From Proluteimonas flavola (GTDB taxonomy: Bacteria; Pseudomonadota; Gammaproteobacteria; Xanthomonadales; Xanthomonadaceae), in contig NZ_JAIWPU010000004.1 of assembly GCF_021191705.1 (NCBI RefSeq), forward strand, positions 1-64,000: DNA of 64,000 nucleotides, read 5' to 3'. The notes below the pieces were generated by a model. It did no database searches, had not been told where the DNA came from, and was given only the letters and a program-made list of their open reading frames with translations. This document shows, in pieces, positions 8,461 through 17,760 of this stretch; positions within the stretch are counted from its first letter, which is position 1, and each line of letters opens with the position of its first letter. The position numbers and the translations under genes are program-made.

Positions 8461-9207
8461 TTACTCCTGCGGCGCCCGCGCGCTGTCGTACGGTACTGCC
8501 GTCGCGCCGCTGATCGCGCCGGTCTTCGCGCTCGTGTGCACGTACAGCGTGACTTCGCGCTTGAACTCCAGCGGGCCGTCGATGACCGCATCGGGGCCGA
8601 TGATCACGCGCGGATTGCGGCGGCTGATCGTCACCGGGAACCAGTTCGACGACGGCTTGTCGATCACCAGCTTGCCGCGCACGTGCGAGCCGGTGCCGAT
8701 GGTGACGTCGCCGTTGACCGTCTTCACGTCGCCGGTGATCTCGGTGCCGACCACGCCGATCGCGCCGTTGACGGTCGAGACGTTGCCGTCGATGCGGCCG
8801 CCGCGGTCGACGAACACGCCGCCGCTGACACTCTCGACGTTGCCGCCGAGCCTGGCTTCGGTGCCCACGCGGATGCCGCCGTTGACGGTGGTCAACGATT
8901 TCGCCTGCGCGCGCGCGCCGATCTGGATGCTGCCGTTGACGGTTTCCATGTCCTCGACCGCGACGTCGTCGCCGGCGCGGATACCGCCGTTGACCGTCTC
9001 CACGTCGCGCGCCTTCGCGCCGTCGCCGATGCGGATGCCGCCGTTGACCGTGCTCAGGTCGCGGTAGGTCTGGCCGGCCTCGGCTTCGACGCCGCCGTTG
9101 ACCTTGGAGATGTCCGCCTGCGCTGAGGCGGCGCCGCATGCCAGCGCGAGGGCGGCGGCGAGCAGCAGGGGAGCGGCGCGCAGGCGCGCATGGGCAGGGA
9201 ACAACAT
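8461..9207 (-). CDS. Exported protein built of TVNGGI-type repeats
   Basis: This encodes 248 residues. It has a Sec signal peptide (residues 1-30, ending ASA-Q). The mature protein consists of about eight imperfect 18-22 residue repeats, each centred on TVNGGI or a variant (VNGGV, TVNGGI, TVNGSI, SVSGGV, TVNGAI, TVNGDV). This regularity is typical of right-handed beta-solenoids such as bactofilin-like or polymer-forming proteins. The last 60 residues (VIIGPDAVIDGPLEF, then a strand-rich tail) cap the solenoid. A periplasmic or surface structural role is inferred. It is divergent from gpmI, with a GAGGTC site before the ATG. Confidence 0.8.
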   Translation of the reverse strand: MLFPAHARLRAAPLLLAAALALACGAASAQADISKVNGGVEAEAGQTYRDLSTVNGGIRIGDGAKARDVETVNGGIRAGDDVAVEDMETVNGSIQIGARAQAKSLTTVNGGIRVGTEARLGGNVESVSGGVFVDRGGRIDGNVSTVNGAIGVVGTEITGDVKTVNGDVTIGTGSHVRGKLVIDKPSSNWFPVTISRRNPRVIIGPDAVIDGPLEFKREVTLYVHTSAKTGAISGATAVPYDSARAPQE

Positions 9208-9311
9208 GGCCGTGACCTCGTGAATGGATGGGCGGGCCGGAACCCGTCGACAGGTAGCTTGCCCCCGCTTCGCTACAATCGCATCTGTCTTTGGTCACTG
9301 GGTCGATCGTC

Positions 9312-10877
9312 GTGCCGCACGCCGCCAGCTCTCCCCGTCCGCGCCCCGTCGTCCTGCTGATCCTCGATGGCTGGGGGCACCGCGACGATCCGCGCGACAA
9401 TGCCCTGGCGCTCGCCGACCTGCCCAACTGGCGCCGTCTGCTGGCCGAGCATCCGTCCACGCTGATCCACACCGAGGGCCGCCACGTCGGCCTGCCGGAC
9501 GGACAGATGGGCAATTCCGAAGTCGGCCACATGAACATCGGCGCCGGCCGCATCGTCTACCAGGACCTGACCCGCATCGACGCGGCGATCGAGGACGGCA
9601 GCTTCTTCGACAACGCCGAGCTGCTGGCCGCCTGCGATGCGGTGCGCGCAGGCGGCGGCACGCTGCACGTCATGGGCCTGCTGTCGCCCGGCGGCGTGCA
9701 CAGTCACGAAGCGCATCTGGCGGCGATGCTCGACCTCGCCGCCAAACGCGGCGTCGCCCGCGTTGCCGTGCATGCATTCACCGACGGCCGCGACATGCCG
9801 CCGCGTTCGGCCGAACCCAGCCTGCGCGCGCTGCAGGATCACTGCGACGCGCTCGGCAATGCGCACGTCGCCAGTGTGTCCGGCCGTTACTACGCGATGG
9901 ACCGTGACAATCGCTGGGAGCGCGTGCGCCTGGCCTGGGATGCGATCGTCGATGCGACGTCGCCGCACCACGCGCCCGATGCGGTTGCCGCACTGCAGGC
10001 CGCGTATGCGCGCGATGAGAACGACGAGTTCGTACTGCCGACCGTCATCGACGGCGCCAGGCCGATGGCCGATGGCGACGCCGTCGTCTTCATGAACTTC
10101 CGCGCCGACCGTGCGCGCCAGCTGACCGCCGCGTTCGTCGATCCCGCGTTCGCCGGCTTCAGCGTTGCCGGTCAGGGCGTGCGGCGCCCGCAACTCGCGC
10201 GTTTCGTCTGCCTCACCGAATACGACGCGCGCCTGCCGGCGCCGCTCGCGTTCGCGCCCGACAACCTGCCGAACACCCTGGGCGAAGTGCTCGGTGCGAA
10301 CGGCCTGACCCAGCTGCGCATCGCCGAAACCGAGAAGTACGCGCACGTGACGTTCTTCATGAGCGGCGGCCGCGAGGATCCCTATCCGGGCGAGGACCGC
10401 ATCCTGGTGCCGAGCCCCAAGGTCGCCACCTACGACCTGCAGCCGGAGATGAGTGCGCCGGAAGTCTGCGCACAGCTCGTGCAGGCCGTGCGCGACCAGC
10501 GTTTCGACGTGGTGATCTGCAACTTCGCCAACCCGGACATGGTCGGCCACACCGGCGTGCTCGAAGCCGCGATCAAGGCGGTGGAAACCGTCGACAGGGC
10601 CGTGGGCGAAATCATCGATGCGGTGCGCGCGCAGGGCGGCGAACTGCTGGTCACCGCCGACCACGGCAACGTCGAGATGATGCGCGACCCGGAAACCGGC
10701 GAGCCGCACACCTCGCACACCGTCGGGCCGGTGGATCTGGTCTATGTCGGCGGTCGCGACGTACCGCTGCGCGGCGGCGGCGCGTTGCGCGATCTCGCAC
10801 CGACGATCCTCGATCTGCTCGGCATCGCGCCGCCGGCCGAGATGACCGGCCGCAGCCTGCTGCAGGCTGCCGGCTGA
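9312..10877 (+). CDS. gpmI: 2,3-bisphosphoglycerate-independent phosphoglycerate mutase
   Basis: GpmI interconverts 3- and 2-phosphoglycerate in glycolysis using two Mn ions and a phosphoserine intermediate. The 521 residues have all family blocks: [12 protein letters not shown] at the N-terminus, the catalytic Ser69 in [61 protein letters not shown] and [10 protein letters not shown]. The GTG start fits family length; a TTG 21 bases upstream is also in frame. A TACAAT box at 9274-9279 may be its -10 element, but no good -35 is visible. envC starts two bases after the stop codon, as in many gammaproteobacteria. Confidence 0.95.
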   Translation: MPHAASSPRPRPVVLLILDGWGHRDDPRDNALALADLPNWRRLLAEHPSTLIHTEGRHVGLPDGQMGNSEVGHMNIGAGRIVYQDLTRIDAAIEDGSFFDNAELLAACDAVRAGGGTLHVMGLLSPGGVHSHEAHLAAMLDLAAKRGVARVAVHAFTDGRDMPPRSAEPSLRALQDHCDALGNAHVASVSGRYYAMDRDNRWERVRLAWDAIVDATSPHHAPDAVAALQAAYARDENDEFVLPTVIDGARPMADGDAVVFMNFRADRARQLTAAFVDPAFAGFSVAGQGVRRPQLARFVCLTEYDARLPAPLAFAPDNLPNTLGEVLGANGLTQLRIAETEKYAHVTFFMSGGREDPYPGEDRILVPSPKVATYDLQPEMSAPEVCAQLVQAVRDQRFDVVICNFANPDMVGHTGVLEAAIKAVETVDRAVGEIIDAVRAQGGELLVTADHGNVEMMRDPETGEPHTSHTVGPVDLVYVGGRDVPLRGGGALRDLAPTILDLLGIAPPAEMTGRSLLQAAG

Positions 10878-10879
10878 CC

Positions 10880-12127
10880 ATGTCCCGCGGCCGTGCGCTG
10901 CTGCTGACTGCGCTGCTCGTCGCGGCGCTGCCCGTGCTCGACGCCGCGGCGCAGAACAGCCGCGAGACCGAGCGCCGGCTCGAACGCGTGCGCAAGGAAC
11001 TGCGCGATGTCGCCGCCGAGCGGCGGCGTCTCGAAGGCCAGCGCGGTGCCGCGGCGCGCGAACTGCGTGCGGCGGACGAACAGGTCTCGACCTCCGCGCG
11101 CGCGCTGCGCGACACGCGGATCAAGCTCGCCGAGGAGCAGGCCGCACTCGAGACACTGCAGGCGCGCCGGACCGAACTCGAATCCACCGTCGAGACGCGC
11201 CGCCAGGAACTCGCCGCACTGGTGCGGGCCGCCTATACCGTCGGCGACGAGGCCGCGCTGAAGCTCATGCTCGCGCAGGATCGCGTCGCCGATGCCGGCC
11301 GCCTGCTGACCTACCACCGCTACCTGCAGCAGCAGCGCAGTACGCGCATCTCCGAACTGCGCGCGGAGATGGCCGAACTCGACGGCATCGAAGCCGCGAT
11401 CCAGGACCGCCGCGCCGCGCTGGAAGCCGCGCAGGCCGAGCAGCGCGCGCAGCTGGCCAAGGTCGAAGCCGATCGCAGCCGGCGTGCGGAGGCGGTCAAG
11501 GGCATCGAATCGCGTTTCAGCGACCGCAGCGCACGCGAAAAGGCGCTCGGCCGCGATGCCCGTTCGCTCGAACGCGTGCTCGCCCAGTTGCGCGAAGCCG
11601 CGCGCCGCGCCGAGGCCGAACGCCGCGCGGCCGCGGCTGCGGCGCGCGAACGCGAAGCACGCGCGGCCCGCGAAGCCGATGCCGCCGGTCGCCCGCGCCC
11701 GCCGCCGCGTCCACCGACCCAGGTCGCCCGTACCAGCGCGCCGCAGGTCGGCGGCCTCGGCTGGCCGGTCAGCGGCAGCCTGCTCACCGCCTATGGCGGC
11801 AAGCTGCCCGATGGCCGCAGCAGTACCGGCATCCTGATCGGCGCGCCCGCCGGCACGTCGGTGAAAGCCGTCGCCGACGGCACCGTGGTGTTCGCCGAGT
11901 GGATGACCGGCTACGGCATGCTGCTGATCGTCGACCACGGCAACGGCTACATGAGCCTGTACGGACACAACGACGGCCTGCTCAAAAGTGTCGGCAACGC
12001 CGTGCGCCGCGGCGACACCGTGGCCAGTGTCGGGAGTTCCGGCGGGCAGGGCCGCAGCGGCCTGTATTTCGAACTGCGCCAGAACGGTGCGCCGGTCAAT
12101 CCGACCACGTGGCTGCAGCGACGCTGA
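10880..12127 (+). CDS. envC: Murein hydrolase activator, EnvC family
   Basis: This encodes 415 residues with a signal peptide (1-24, ending DAAA-Q). A long Arg/Glu/Ala-rich coiled coil spans about 25-270, then a Pro-rich linker, then a C-terminal LytM/M23 domain (about 293-415). EnvC proteins do not cut peptidoglycan but activate the cell-division amidases AmiA/AmiB. Consistent with that, the zinc ligands are degenerate: the HxxxD position reads TGILIGAPAG, and the final HxH reads LYFELRQ, although HGNGYMSLYGHN is kept. It is probably co-transcribed with gpmI (2-bp gap). Envelope function is known for the family; the partner amidase here is not seen. Confidence 0.88.
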   Translation: MSRGRALLLTALLVAALPVLDAAAQNSRETERRLERVRKELRDVAAERRRLEGQRGAAARELRAADEQVSTSARALRDTRIKLAEEQAALETLQARRTELESTVETRRQELAALVRAAYTVGDEAALKLMLAQDRVADAGRLLTYHRYLQQQRSTRISELRAEMAELDGIEAAIQDRRAALEAAQAEQRAQLAKVEADRSRRAEAVKGIESRFSDRSAREKALGRDARSLERVLAQLREAARRAEAERRAAAAAAREREARAAREADAAGRPRPPPRPPTQVARTSAPQVGGLGWPVSGSLLTAYGGKLPDGRSSTGILIGAPAGTSVKAVADGTVVFAEWMTGYGMLLIVDHGNGYMSLYGHNDGLLKSVGNAVRRGDTVASVGSSGGQGRSGLYFELRQNGAPVNPTTWLQRR

Positions 12128-12212
12128 GCGGGGGCGCGCCCGGGGCGACGCACCCGGGTCCTGTGTGCTGGTCCGATCGATGCCGCACCCGCACCTGGGG
12201 CGTGCGCGCGGA

Positions 12213-12992
12213 TTACTGCGCCTTGATCGCCAGTGCGGGCAAGCCCCCGTTGCCGAGCTTCTGCTTGGCTTCCGCCAGGTCGGTCGCGGTGCCGTAGGGC
12301 CCCATGCGGACGCGGTAGACGGTGCGGCCCGCGGCTTCGCCCGATTCCACGCGTGCGCTCAGGCCGAGCAGGGCGATACGGGCCTTCAGCGCCTCGGCGT
12401 CGCCCGACGCGCTGAACGAGCCGGCCTGCAGGATGTAGCGGGCATCACCGGAACCGGTTGCAGCCGGGGTCGGGGCGGGGGGCGATGCAGCGCTGGCTGG
12501 CGCTGCCTGCTGCGGCGATGCGGGTTCCGGCAGCGGTCGCGGTCCTGTGGTCGCGCCGCCCGCGAGATCCGCGGCATCGGGATGCCGCGCCTGCAGCGCC
12601 TGCTGCTGCGTCTCGGCACGCCGCTGGCGCTCGGCCTCGGCGCGCGCGCTGGCGGCGAGCTCGGCGTCCGTCATCGGAACCTCCTGCTCGGGCAGCATCG
12701 TGTAGAAGTCGTAGTCGGTCGACGCGGCCTGCTGGTCCGCAGGCCGCTGGCGCTGACCGGCCGGCGCCGGCAGTTCCGGTTCCGGTTCCACCGTGCTGAC
12801 CGCGGGCTGCGCATCGGGATTCGGGCGCGGGCGGAAGAAGCCGTCGTCGGCATCGGGTTTGAGCAGGCGTGGCACCGCCAGCACGAGGCCCAGTGCGAGC
12901 ACCACGCCGATGATCATCCACGCCCAGCCGGGCAGGCCGCCGGAGCTGCCGCCGCTGCGTCGTGCCTGGGATTTGCCGCGTCTTGCCGCCAT
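12213..12992 (-). CDS. SPOR-domain membrane protein (FtsN-like)
   Basis: This encodes 259 residues. It has a short basic cytoplasmic N-terminus, one transmembrane helix (about 21-45), a long Pro/Ala/Gln-rich periplasmic linker and a C-terminal SPOR domain (about 183-259, YILQAGSFSASGDAEALKAR and VYRVRMGPYG). SPOR domains bind denuded septal peptidoglycan, so a division role like FtsN or DedD is likely. The ATG overlaps the argS stop codon by one base (TGATG). The argS-SPOR gene order recurs in this family of bacteria. Calling it ftsN itself would go beyond the evidence. Confidence 0.87.
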   Translation of the reverse strand: MAARRGKSQARRSGGSSGGLPGWAWMIIGVVLALGLVLAVPRLLKPDADDGFFRPRPNPDAQPAVSTVEPEPELPAPAGQRQRPADQQAASTDYDFYTMLPEQEVPMTDAELAASARAEAERQRRAETQQQALQARHPDAADLAGGATTGPRPLPEPASPQQAAPASAASPPAPTPAATGSGDARYILQAGSFSASGDAEALKARIALLGLSARVESGEAAGRTVYRVRMGPYGTATDLAEAKQKLGNGGLPALAIKAQ

Positions 12993-14692
12993 CACATCAT
13001 CTCCGGGGCCTGCACGCCGAGCAGCGTGAGGCCGTTGCGCAGTACCTGTCGCACTGCAGTGGCCAGCGCCAGACGTGCATCGCGCACGTCGGCGTCGTCG
13101 ACCAGGAACTGGTGATCGTTGTAGTACGTCTGGAAGCCCTGTGCCAGCTCCAGCAGGTAGGTCGCGATCAGGTGGGGTTCAAGCTGGGCGCCCGCGGCAG
13201 CCACGATTTCCGGCCAGCGCGACAGGTCGATCAGCACGTCGCGCAGCGCGACATCCGCCATGTCCGGCACCTGCGCCAGGCCGCTCTGCAGATCGAACGC
13301 GAGACCCGCGTCGCCAAGCTTGCGCAGCAGGCCGCAGATGCGCGCATGCGACAGCTGCACGTAGTAGACCGGGTTGTCGAGCGACTGGCTGCGCGCCAGG
13401 TCGATGTCGAACACCAGCTGCGAATCGGGCTTGCGCGCGACCAGGAACCAGCGCGTCGCATCGCGGCCGGCCTCGTCGATCAGATCGCGCAGCGTGAGAT
13501 AGCTGCCGGCGCGCTTGGAGAGTTTCACCTCTTCGCCGCCGCGCATCACCGTGACCATCTGGTGCAGCACGTATTCCGGCCAGCCCTGCGGAATGCCGGC
13601 ATCCAATGCCTGCAGACCGGCGTGCACGCGCGCCAGCGAGCCGTGGTGGTCGGCGCCCAGTTCGGTGATCGCGCGCGTGTAGCCGCGCTGCCATTTGCTC
13701 AGGTGATAGGCGACGTCCGGCACGAAGTACGTGTAGGTACCGTCGGACTTGCGCATCACGCGGTCCTTGTCGTCGCCGTAGTCGGTGCTGCGCAGCCACA
13801 GCGCGCCGCCTTCCTCGTAGGTGTGGCCGTGGGCGACGAGCTCGCGCACGGTTTCCTCCACCTTGCCGTCGGCATACAGCGACGACTCGAGGAAATACAC
13901 GTCGAAGCCGACGCCGAACGCGGCGAGGTCCTCGTTCTGTTCCCGGCGCAGCCAGGCCACGGCGAAGCGGCGGATCGCGTCGAGATCGTCGGCATCGTCG
14001 ACGCCCGCAACGGTTTGGCCGTCGACCTCGACGGTCGCGCCATCGAGATAGGCGCGCGCGACATCGCCGATGTAGTCGCCGTTGTAGGCGTCGGCCGGCC
14101 ACTGCGCGTCGCCGGGCTTGAAGCCCTTCGCGCGCGCCTGGGTCGAACGGGCGAGATTCTCGATCTGCACGCCGGCGTCGTTGTAATAGAACTCGCGCTT
14201 GACGTGCCAGCCGTTGGCATCGAGCACGCGCGCGATGCAGTCGCCGATCACCGCCGCGCGGCCGTGGCCGACATGCAGCGGGCCGGTCGGATTCGCCGAT
14301 ACGTATTCCACGCCCGCGGTCTGCGAGGCGCCGCTGTCGTTGCGGCCGAACGCGTCGCCCTGCGTGTGCACGGCGACCAGCTGGTCGCGCCATGCGGTCG
14401 CGGTCAGGCGGAAATTGAGGAAACCGGGGCCGGCGATCTCGACCGAGGCGATCGAGTCGTTGACCGGCAGCGCATCCACCAGCGCCTGGGCGATCGCGCG
14501 CGGATTCGACTTCGCGGGCTTGGCCAGCAGCATCGCCGCGTTCGTCGACGCGTCGCCGTGGCTGCGGTCCTTCGGGCGTTCGACGGTGAAGGCGGGCGTG
14601 GCGAAGTCGGCAGGCAACGTGCCGGTGTCGCGCAGGGCGGCGATGGCCTGCGCGACCAGCGGCTCGATCAGGGCGCGGAGCTGGGATTTCAC
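12992..14692 (-). CDS. argS: Arginyl-tRNA synthetase
   Basis: ArgRS charges tRNA-Arg with arginine. The 566 residues match the class I ArgRS length. The N-terminal tRNA-recognition domain is followed by the HIGH-type motif [13 protein letters not shown] (HVGH at 140-143), [16 protein letters not shown], the KMSKS-like VKLSKRAGS and the DALR anticodon-binding domain at the C-terminus. The start is a GTG ([12 protein letters not shown]), because upstream sequence is repeat-derived and not conserved. It is followed by the SPOR gene with a one-base overlap. The frame continues open far upstream, but only through repeats. Confidence 0.97.
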   Translation of the reverse strand: MKSQLRALIEPLVAQAIAALRDTGTLPADFATPAFTVERPKDRSHGDASTNAAMLLAKPAKSNPRAIAQALVDALPVNDSIASVEIAGPGFLNFRLTATAWRDQLVAVHTQGDAFGRNDSGASQTAGVEYVSANPTGPLHVGHGRAAVIGDCIARVLDANGWHVKREFYYNDAGVQIENLARSTQARAKGFKPGDAQWPADAYNGDYIGDVARAYLDGATVEVDGQTVAGVDDADDLDAIRRFAVAWLRREQNEDLAAFGVGFDVYFLESSLYADGKVEETVRELVAHGHTYEEGGALWLRSTDYGDDKDRVMRKSDGTYTYFVPDVAYHLSKWQRGYTRAITELGADHHGSLARVHAGLQALDAGIPQGWPEYVLHQMVTVMRGGEEVKLSKRAGSYLTLRDLIDEAGRDATRWFLVARKPDSQLVFDIDLARSQSLDNPVYYVQLSHARICGLLRKLGDAGLAFDLQSGLAQVPDMADVALRDVLIDLSRWPEIVAAAGAQLEPHLIATYLLELAQGFQTYYNDHQFLVDDADVRDARLALATAVRQVLRNGLTLLGVQAPEMM

Positions 14693-15004
14693 GGAATTTC
14701 GATCGCGGACAAACGGCCCGGCATTGTACGCGAGCGGGTGGGCCGACCCTGAGGTCAGGGCCTGCCGTGTGCTTCCGCCATGGACGACGCCCTGGTGATC
14801 GAAGCCCTCCCCCGCGAGGCGGGGGAGGGTTGGGAGGGGGCAAACGCTCCGATCGCTCCAGGCTGATCCAGCGCGACGAGGGCCGTCGCACGAACCCGGT
14901 CGTTCCCATCGCTGATGGTTCGCCCCCACCCAACCCTCCCCCACAAGTGGGGGAGGGCCAAGAGTTGCTCGGCCCCAGTCTGCGCGTATGCTTGCCGCCC
15001 CCCG
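14693..15004. other. Intergenic region between argS and the TauE/SafE gene
   Basis: No gene is seen. Most of the 312 bp is two oppositely oriented repeat elements (listed separately) and the roughly 80 bp between them. The divergent promoters of argS and the transporter must lie in the remaining flanks. Confidence 0.6.
14801..14959. repeat. Pair of inverted GCCCTCCCCC repeats
   Basis: Unit 1 (14801-14841, GAAGCCCTCCCCCGC..GCGGGGGAGGGTTGGGAGGGGGC) and unit 2 (14921-14959) are the same element in opposite orientation, each able to form its own hairpin. The arrangement is like bacterial interspersed mosaic elements. Confidence 0.8.
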
Positions 15005-15793
15005 ATGTCGGCCGCTCACGTGGACGCGCTGTTTCCCGAACTGATCTGGCTGGTCTGCATCGCCTTCATGGCGGGTCTGGTGGACGCGGCGGTCGGCGGG
15101 GGCGGGCTGGTGCAGTTGCCGGGTCTGTTCACCGCGCTGCCGCAACACGCGCCCGCGGCGCTGCTGGGCACCAACAAGTTCAGTTCCGTGTTCGGGACCG
15201 CCGCCGCCGGCTGGCGCTATGCGCGCAATGTGCGCTTTCCGTGGGCGCCGGTGCTGTTCGCGGCGGCGACCGCGTTCGTGTTCTCGTTCGCCGGGGCCAC
15301 CGCGGTGACACTGCTGCCGCGCGATGCGGTGCGGCCGCTGATCCTCGTGCTGCTGATCGCGATGCTGGCCTACACCCTGGTCAAGAAGGATTTCGGCGCG
15401 CTGCACCAGCCGCGCGACGTCGGCCGCCGCGAACTCCGTCTGGCCCTGTCGATGGGCGCGGCGATCGGCTTCTACGACGGACTGTTCGGGCCCGGCACCG
15501 GCAGTTTCCTGATCTTCCTGTTCATCCGCTTCTTCGGGCTCGACTTCCTGCGCGCCACTGCGGCCTCGAAGATCGTCAACATCGCGACCAATCTCGCCGC
15601 GCTGGCGTTCTTCGTGCCTTCTGGCCACGTGCTGCTGGCGTTCGCGGTGCCGATGGCGGTGGCCAATGTCGCCGGCGCGTTCGCCGGCACGCGGCTCGCG
15701 CTGCGTGGCGGCACGCCGCTGATCCGCAAGCTGTTCGTGGCGCTGGTGGTCGTGCTGATCGCGAAGATGGGCTGGGACACGTTCGCCGGGTGA
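15005..15793 (+). CDS. TauE/SafE family membrane transporter
   Basis: This encodes 262 residues with about eight hydrophobic helices, matching the TauE/SafE (sulfite exporter or permease) family. Family signatures are [19 protein letters not shown] near the N-terminus, [13 protein letters not shown] and its internal repeat [14 protein letters not shown] with [14 protein letters not shown]. These proteins move small sulfur-containing or organic anions across the inner membrane; the substrate is not identifiable here. The chosen ATG follows a repeat element, and upstream in-frame codons are repeat-derived. It is convergent with folE, 16 bp from its stop codon. Confidence 0.9.
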   Translation: MSAAHVDALFPELIWLVCIAFMAGLVDAAVGGGGLVQLPGLFTALPQHAPAALLGTNKFSSVFGTAAAGWRYARNVRFPWAPVLFAAATAFVFSFAGATAVTLLPRDAVRPLILVLLIAMLAYTLVKKDFGALHQPRDVGRRELRLALSMGAAIGFYDGLFGPGTGSFLIFLFIRFFGLDFLRATAASKIVNIATNLAALAFFVPSGHVLLAFAVPMAVANVAGAFAGTRLALRGGTPLIRKLFVALVVVLIAKMGWDTFAG

Positions 15794-15809
15794 CGCGCCG
15801 GCCGGGTGC

Positions 15810-16421
15810 TCAGCGGCGGGTGCCGCCCACTTCGATGAAGCGCAGGAACTCGGCGCGGGTGCGCGCGTCTTCGCGGAAGCTGCCGAGCATCGTCGAGGTG
15901 ATCATGCTCACGCCGCGCTTGTGCACGCCGCGGGTGGTCATGCACTCGTGCGCGCCTTCGACCACCACGCCCACGCCCAGCGGCGCCAGCGCGCGCTGGA
16001 TGCAGCCGGCGATCTGCGCGGTCATCTTCTCCTGCACCTGGAAGCGCTTGGCATAGGCCTCGACCACGCGCGCCAGCTTGCTGATGCCCACGACCTTGCC
16101 GGCCGGCAGGTAGCCCACGTGGACCTTGCCGATGATCGGCGCCATGTGGTGCTCGCAGTGGCTTTCGTACTCGATGTCGCGCAGCACGATCATCTCGTCG
16201 TAGCCGGCCACTTCCTCGAACGTCCGTGCGAGGTAGGCATCGGCGTCGGTCGCATAGCCGCTGAACCATTCGGTATAGGCGTCGGCGACGCGGCGCGGCG
16301 TGTCGAGCAGGCCCTCGCGTGCGGGGTCCTCGCCGGCCCAGCGCAGCAATGTGCGGACCGCCGATTCGGCGGCGTCGCGGCTGACGCCGTGGCGGGCGTC
16401 GGAATCAGAAGAACGGGTCAT
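15810..16421 (-). CDS. folE: GTP cyclohydrolase I
   Basis: FolE converts GTP to 7,8-dihydroneopterin triphosphate, the entry to tetrahydrofolate. The 203 residues carry the zinc ligands C89 and H92 (ESHCEHHM) and C160 (HECMTTRGV). Other family motifs are present: [36 protein letters not shown] and the C-terminal [12 protein letters not shown]. The start [12 protein letters not shown] was preferred to an upstream ATG because the extra residues are not family-like. It is a single gene, convergent with the transporter. Confidence 0.96.
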   Translation of the reverse strand: MTRSSDSDARHGVSRDAAESAVRTLLRWAGEDPAREGLLDTPRRVADAYTEWFSGYATDADAYLARTFEEVAGYDEMIVLRDIEYESHCEHHMAPIIGKVHVGYLPAGKVVGISKLARVVEAYAKRFQVQEKMTAQIAGCIQRALAPLGVGVVVEGAHECMTTRGVHKRGVSMITSTMLGSFREDARTRAEFLRFIEVGGTRR

Positions 16422-16484
16422 GGGCGGGCACCGCGCAAAGAACGCCATGGTACCGCGTCGTATTCACCGGATCGGCGACGCCGC

Positions 16485-16856
16485 TCAGCCGACCCTGGGG
16501 ACGGGGGCATCGAGCGCGACGTCGGTGCCGTCCTCCGGTGTGCGCGACCAGGCATCCTCCACTGCGCCGCGGGCCTCGATCCAGCCGAGCCGGGACTTGT
16601 CGCGTGCGCCGCTCCATTCCTGCTCCAGCTGGTGCTCGATGTCCTCGAAGCGGCTGCCGGCATGGCGCCGGCGACTGTCGCGACCGAAGCGATAGGCAGG
16701 CGCGTAGTCGTTCCAGTGGCGGCCGACGGAGTAATACGACGCCTGGGGAAGGTCGGCCTTGAACTGGGCTTCGAGCGCCTCATGGTCCTCTGCCGCAGCA
16801 TCCGCGGGCGGGGGGGGATCTGGCGGTGTGGCGTCGTCGTACAGGTCGTTGGTCAT
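16485..16856 (-). CDS. Conserved hypothetical acidic protein
   Basis: This encodes 123 residues with no signal or membrane segment. The N-terminal third is acidic and Pro-rich. The core has VGRHWNDYAPAYRFGRDS, then a spaced pattern FEDIEHQLEQEW, SRLGWIEARGAVEDAW. This looks like the small cytoplasmic proteins often annotated only as hypothetical in proteobacteria, with aromatic and charged repeats of W..AR.A..DAW type. No function can be assigned. It is a single gene, 63 bp upstream of folE on the same strand. Confidence 0.65.
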   Translation of the reverse strand: MTNDLYDDATPPDPPPPADAAAEDHEALEAQFKADLPQASYYSVGRHWNDYAPAYRFGRDSRRRHAGSRFEDIEHQLEQEWSGARDKSRLGWIEARGAVEDAWSRTPEDGTDVALDAPVPRVG

Positions 16857-17198
16857 GGCGGGTCCGGCAGCGCTTGCGCCGACAAGGCGTGTGGACAGGC
16901 GCGCTGCCGATGCAACGCTAGGGCCGGGTTTGTCGGATACCGGTGAAAGACACCTGTTCGCGCTGCCCGACGCCAGCTGCGATTCAGCGCAGCCAGGCGG
17001 CCCTGTCGGTCGGGTCGCCCGGATGCCTGCCGACCCGCGGCGGCGGGCGTGGTGACGGGCAGCAATGGCCGCAACCGAGCGAGGCGCATCGGCATTCAGG
17101 GCGGCGGGGCTGAACGCCGGTGCGGGCGTCGCGCTTTGCCGCGCGGCCGGCGGCGGGCATCATGTCGGCCCGGACCCACGCACGACACGGAGCAGGAC

Positions 17199-17759
17199 AT
17201 GACAGACGCCACTGGCGCACGACGCATCAAGCGTTCGAAGACGACGGCCCTGCTGCTGATGGGCACCGCGCCGTTGCTGTTCAGCGCCTGCCAGCGCACC
17301 GCGCCGGTCGAAGTGCAGGACGGCCTCTACACCTCGGTCGAAAGCTGTGCGCAGGCGGTCGGCGATACCGCCACCTGCCGCATCGCGTTCGAACAGGCCA
17401 AGCTCCAGGCCGCCGACACCGCGCCGCAGTACAGCAGCCGCGCGGCCTGCGAAGCCGAGTTCCCGGCCGAGCAGTGCGTCGAGCAGAAGACCTCGACCGG
17501 TCATTCCTTCATCGGTCCGCTGATGGCGGGTTTCTTCCTGTCGCAGATGATGGGCGGCAACCGCGCCGGCCTCGCCCAGCAGACACCGCAGGCCTCGCCG
17601 GCGTTCCGCGACAACCGCCAGGGCTGGCTGCGCCCCAACGGCGCACCGGGCGCCGGCCGTGCCGGCATGGCGCCCGTGTCGGCGACGCCCGACCGCGCGG
17701 TCACCGCGAATCGCGGCGGCTTCGGCCGTTCGGCCAACGGTCGCAGCACCGGCGGCTGA
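17199..17759 (+). CDS. DUF1190 family lipoprotein (YgiB-like)
   Basis: This encodes 186 residues of the DUF1190 family. A basic N-terminus and hydrophobic segment end in a lipobox (LLFSAC, Cys29), followed by the family blocks YTSVESCAQAVGD, CRIAFEQAKLQAA and FPAEQCVEQ. The C-terminal half is Gly/Arg/Asn-rich and disordered-looking. In enterobacteria the homologues YgiB and YjfM sit beside glutathionylspermidine-synthase-like genes, exactly as here (next start is one base after this stop). The pair probably acts together in the envelope, but the activity is not established. Confidence 0.88.
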   Translation: MTDATGARRIKRSKTTALLLMGTAPLLFSACQRTAPVEVQDGLYTSVESCAQAVGDTATCRIAFEQAKLQAADTAPQYSSRAACEAEFPAEQCVEQKTSTGHSFIGPLMAGFFLSQMMGGNRAGLAQQTPQASPAFRDNRQGWLRPNGAPGAGRAGMAPVSATPDRAVTANRGGFGRSANGRSTGG

Positions 17760-17760
17760 G

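Noticed and set aside
8461-9207. Regular DNA repeats resembling a CRISPR array
   Set aside because: The repeats are in frame, encode TVNGG units and vary in sequence; no conserved direct repeat with unique spacers exists.
14693-15628. In-frame extension of argS far upstream
   Set aside because: The added residues come from repeat elements and antisense of the transporter gene; family length fits the GTG at 14692.
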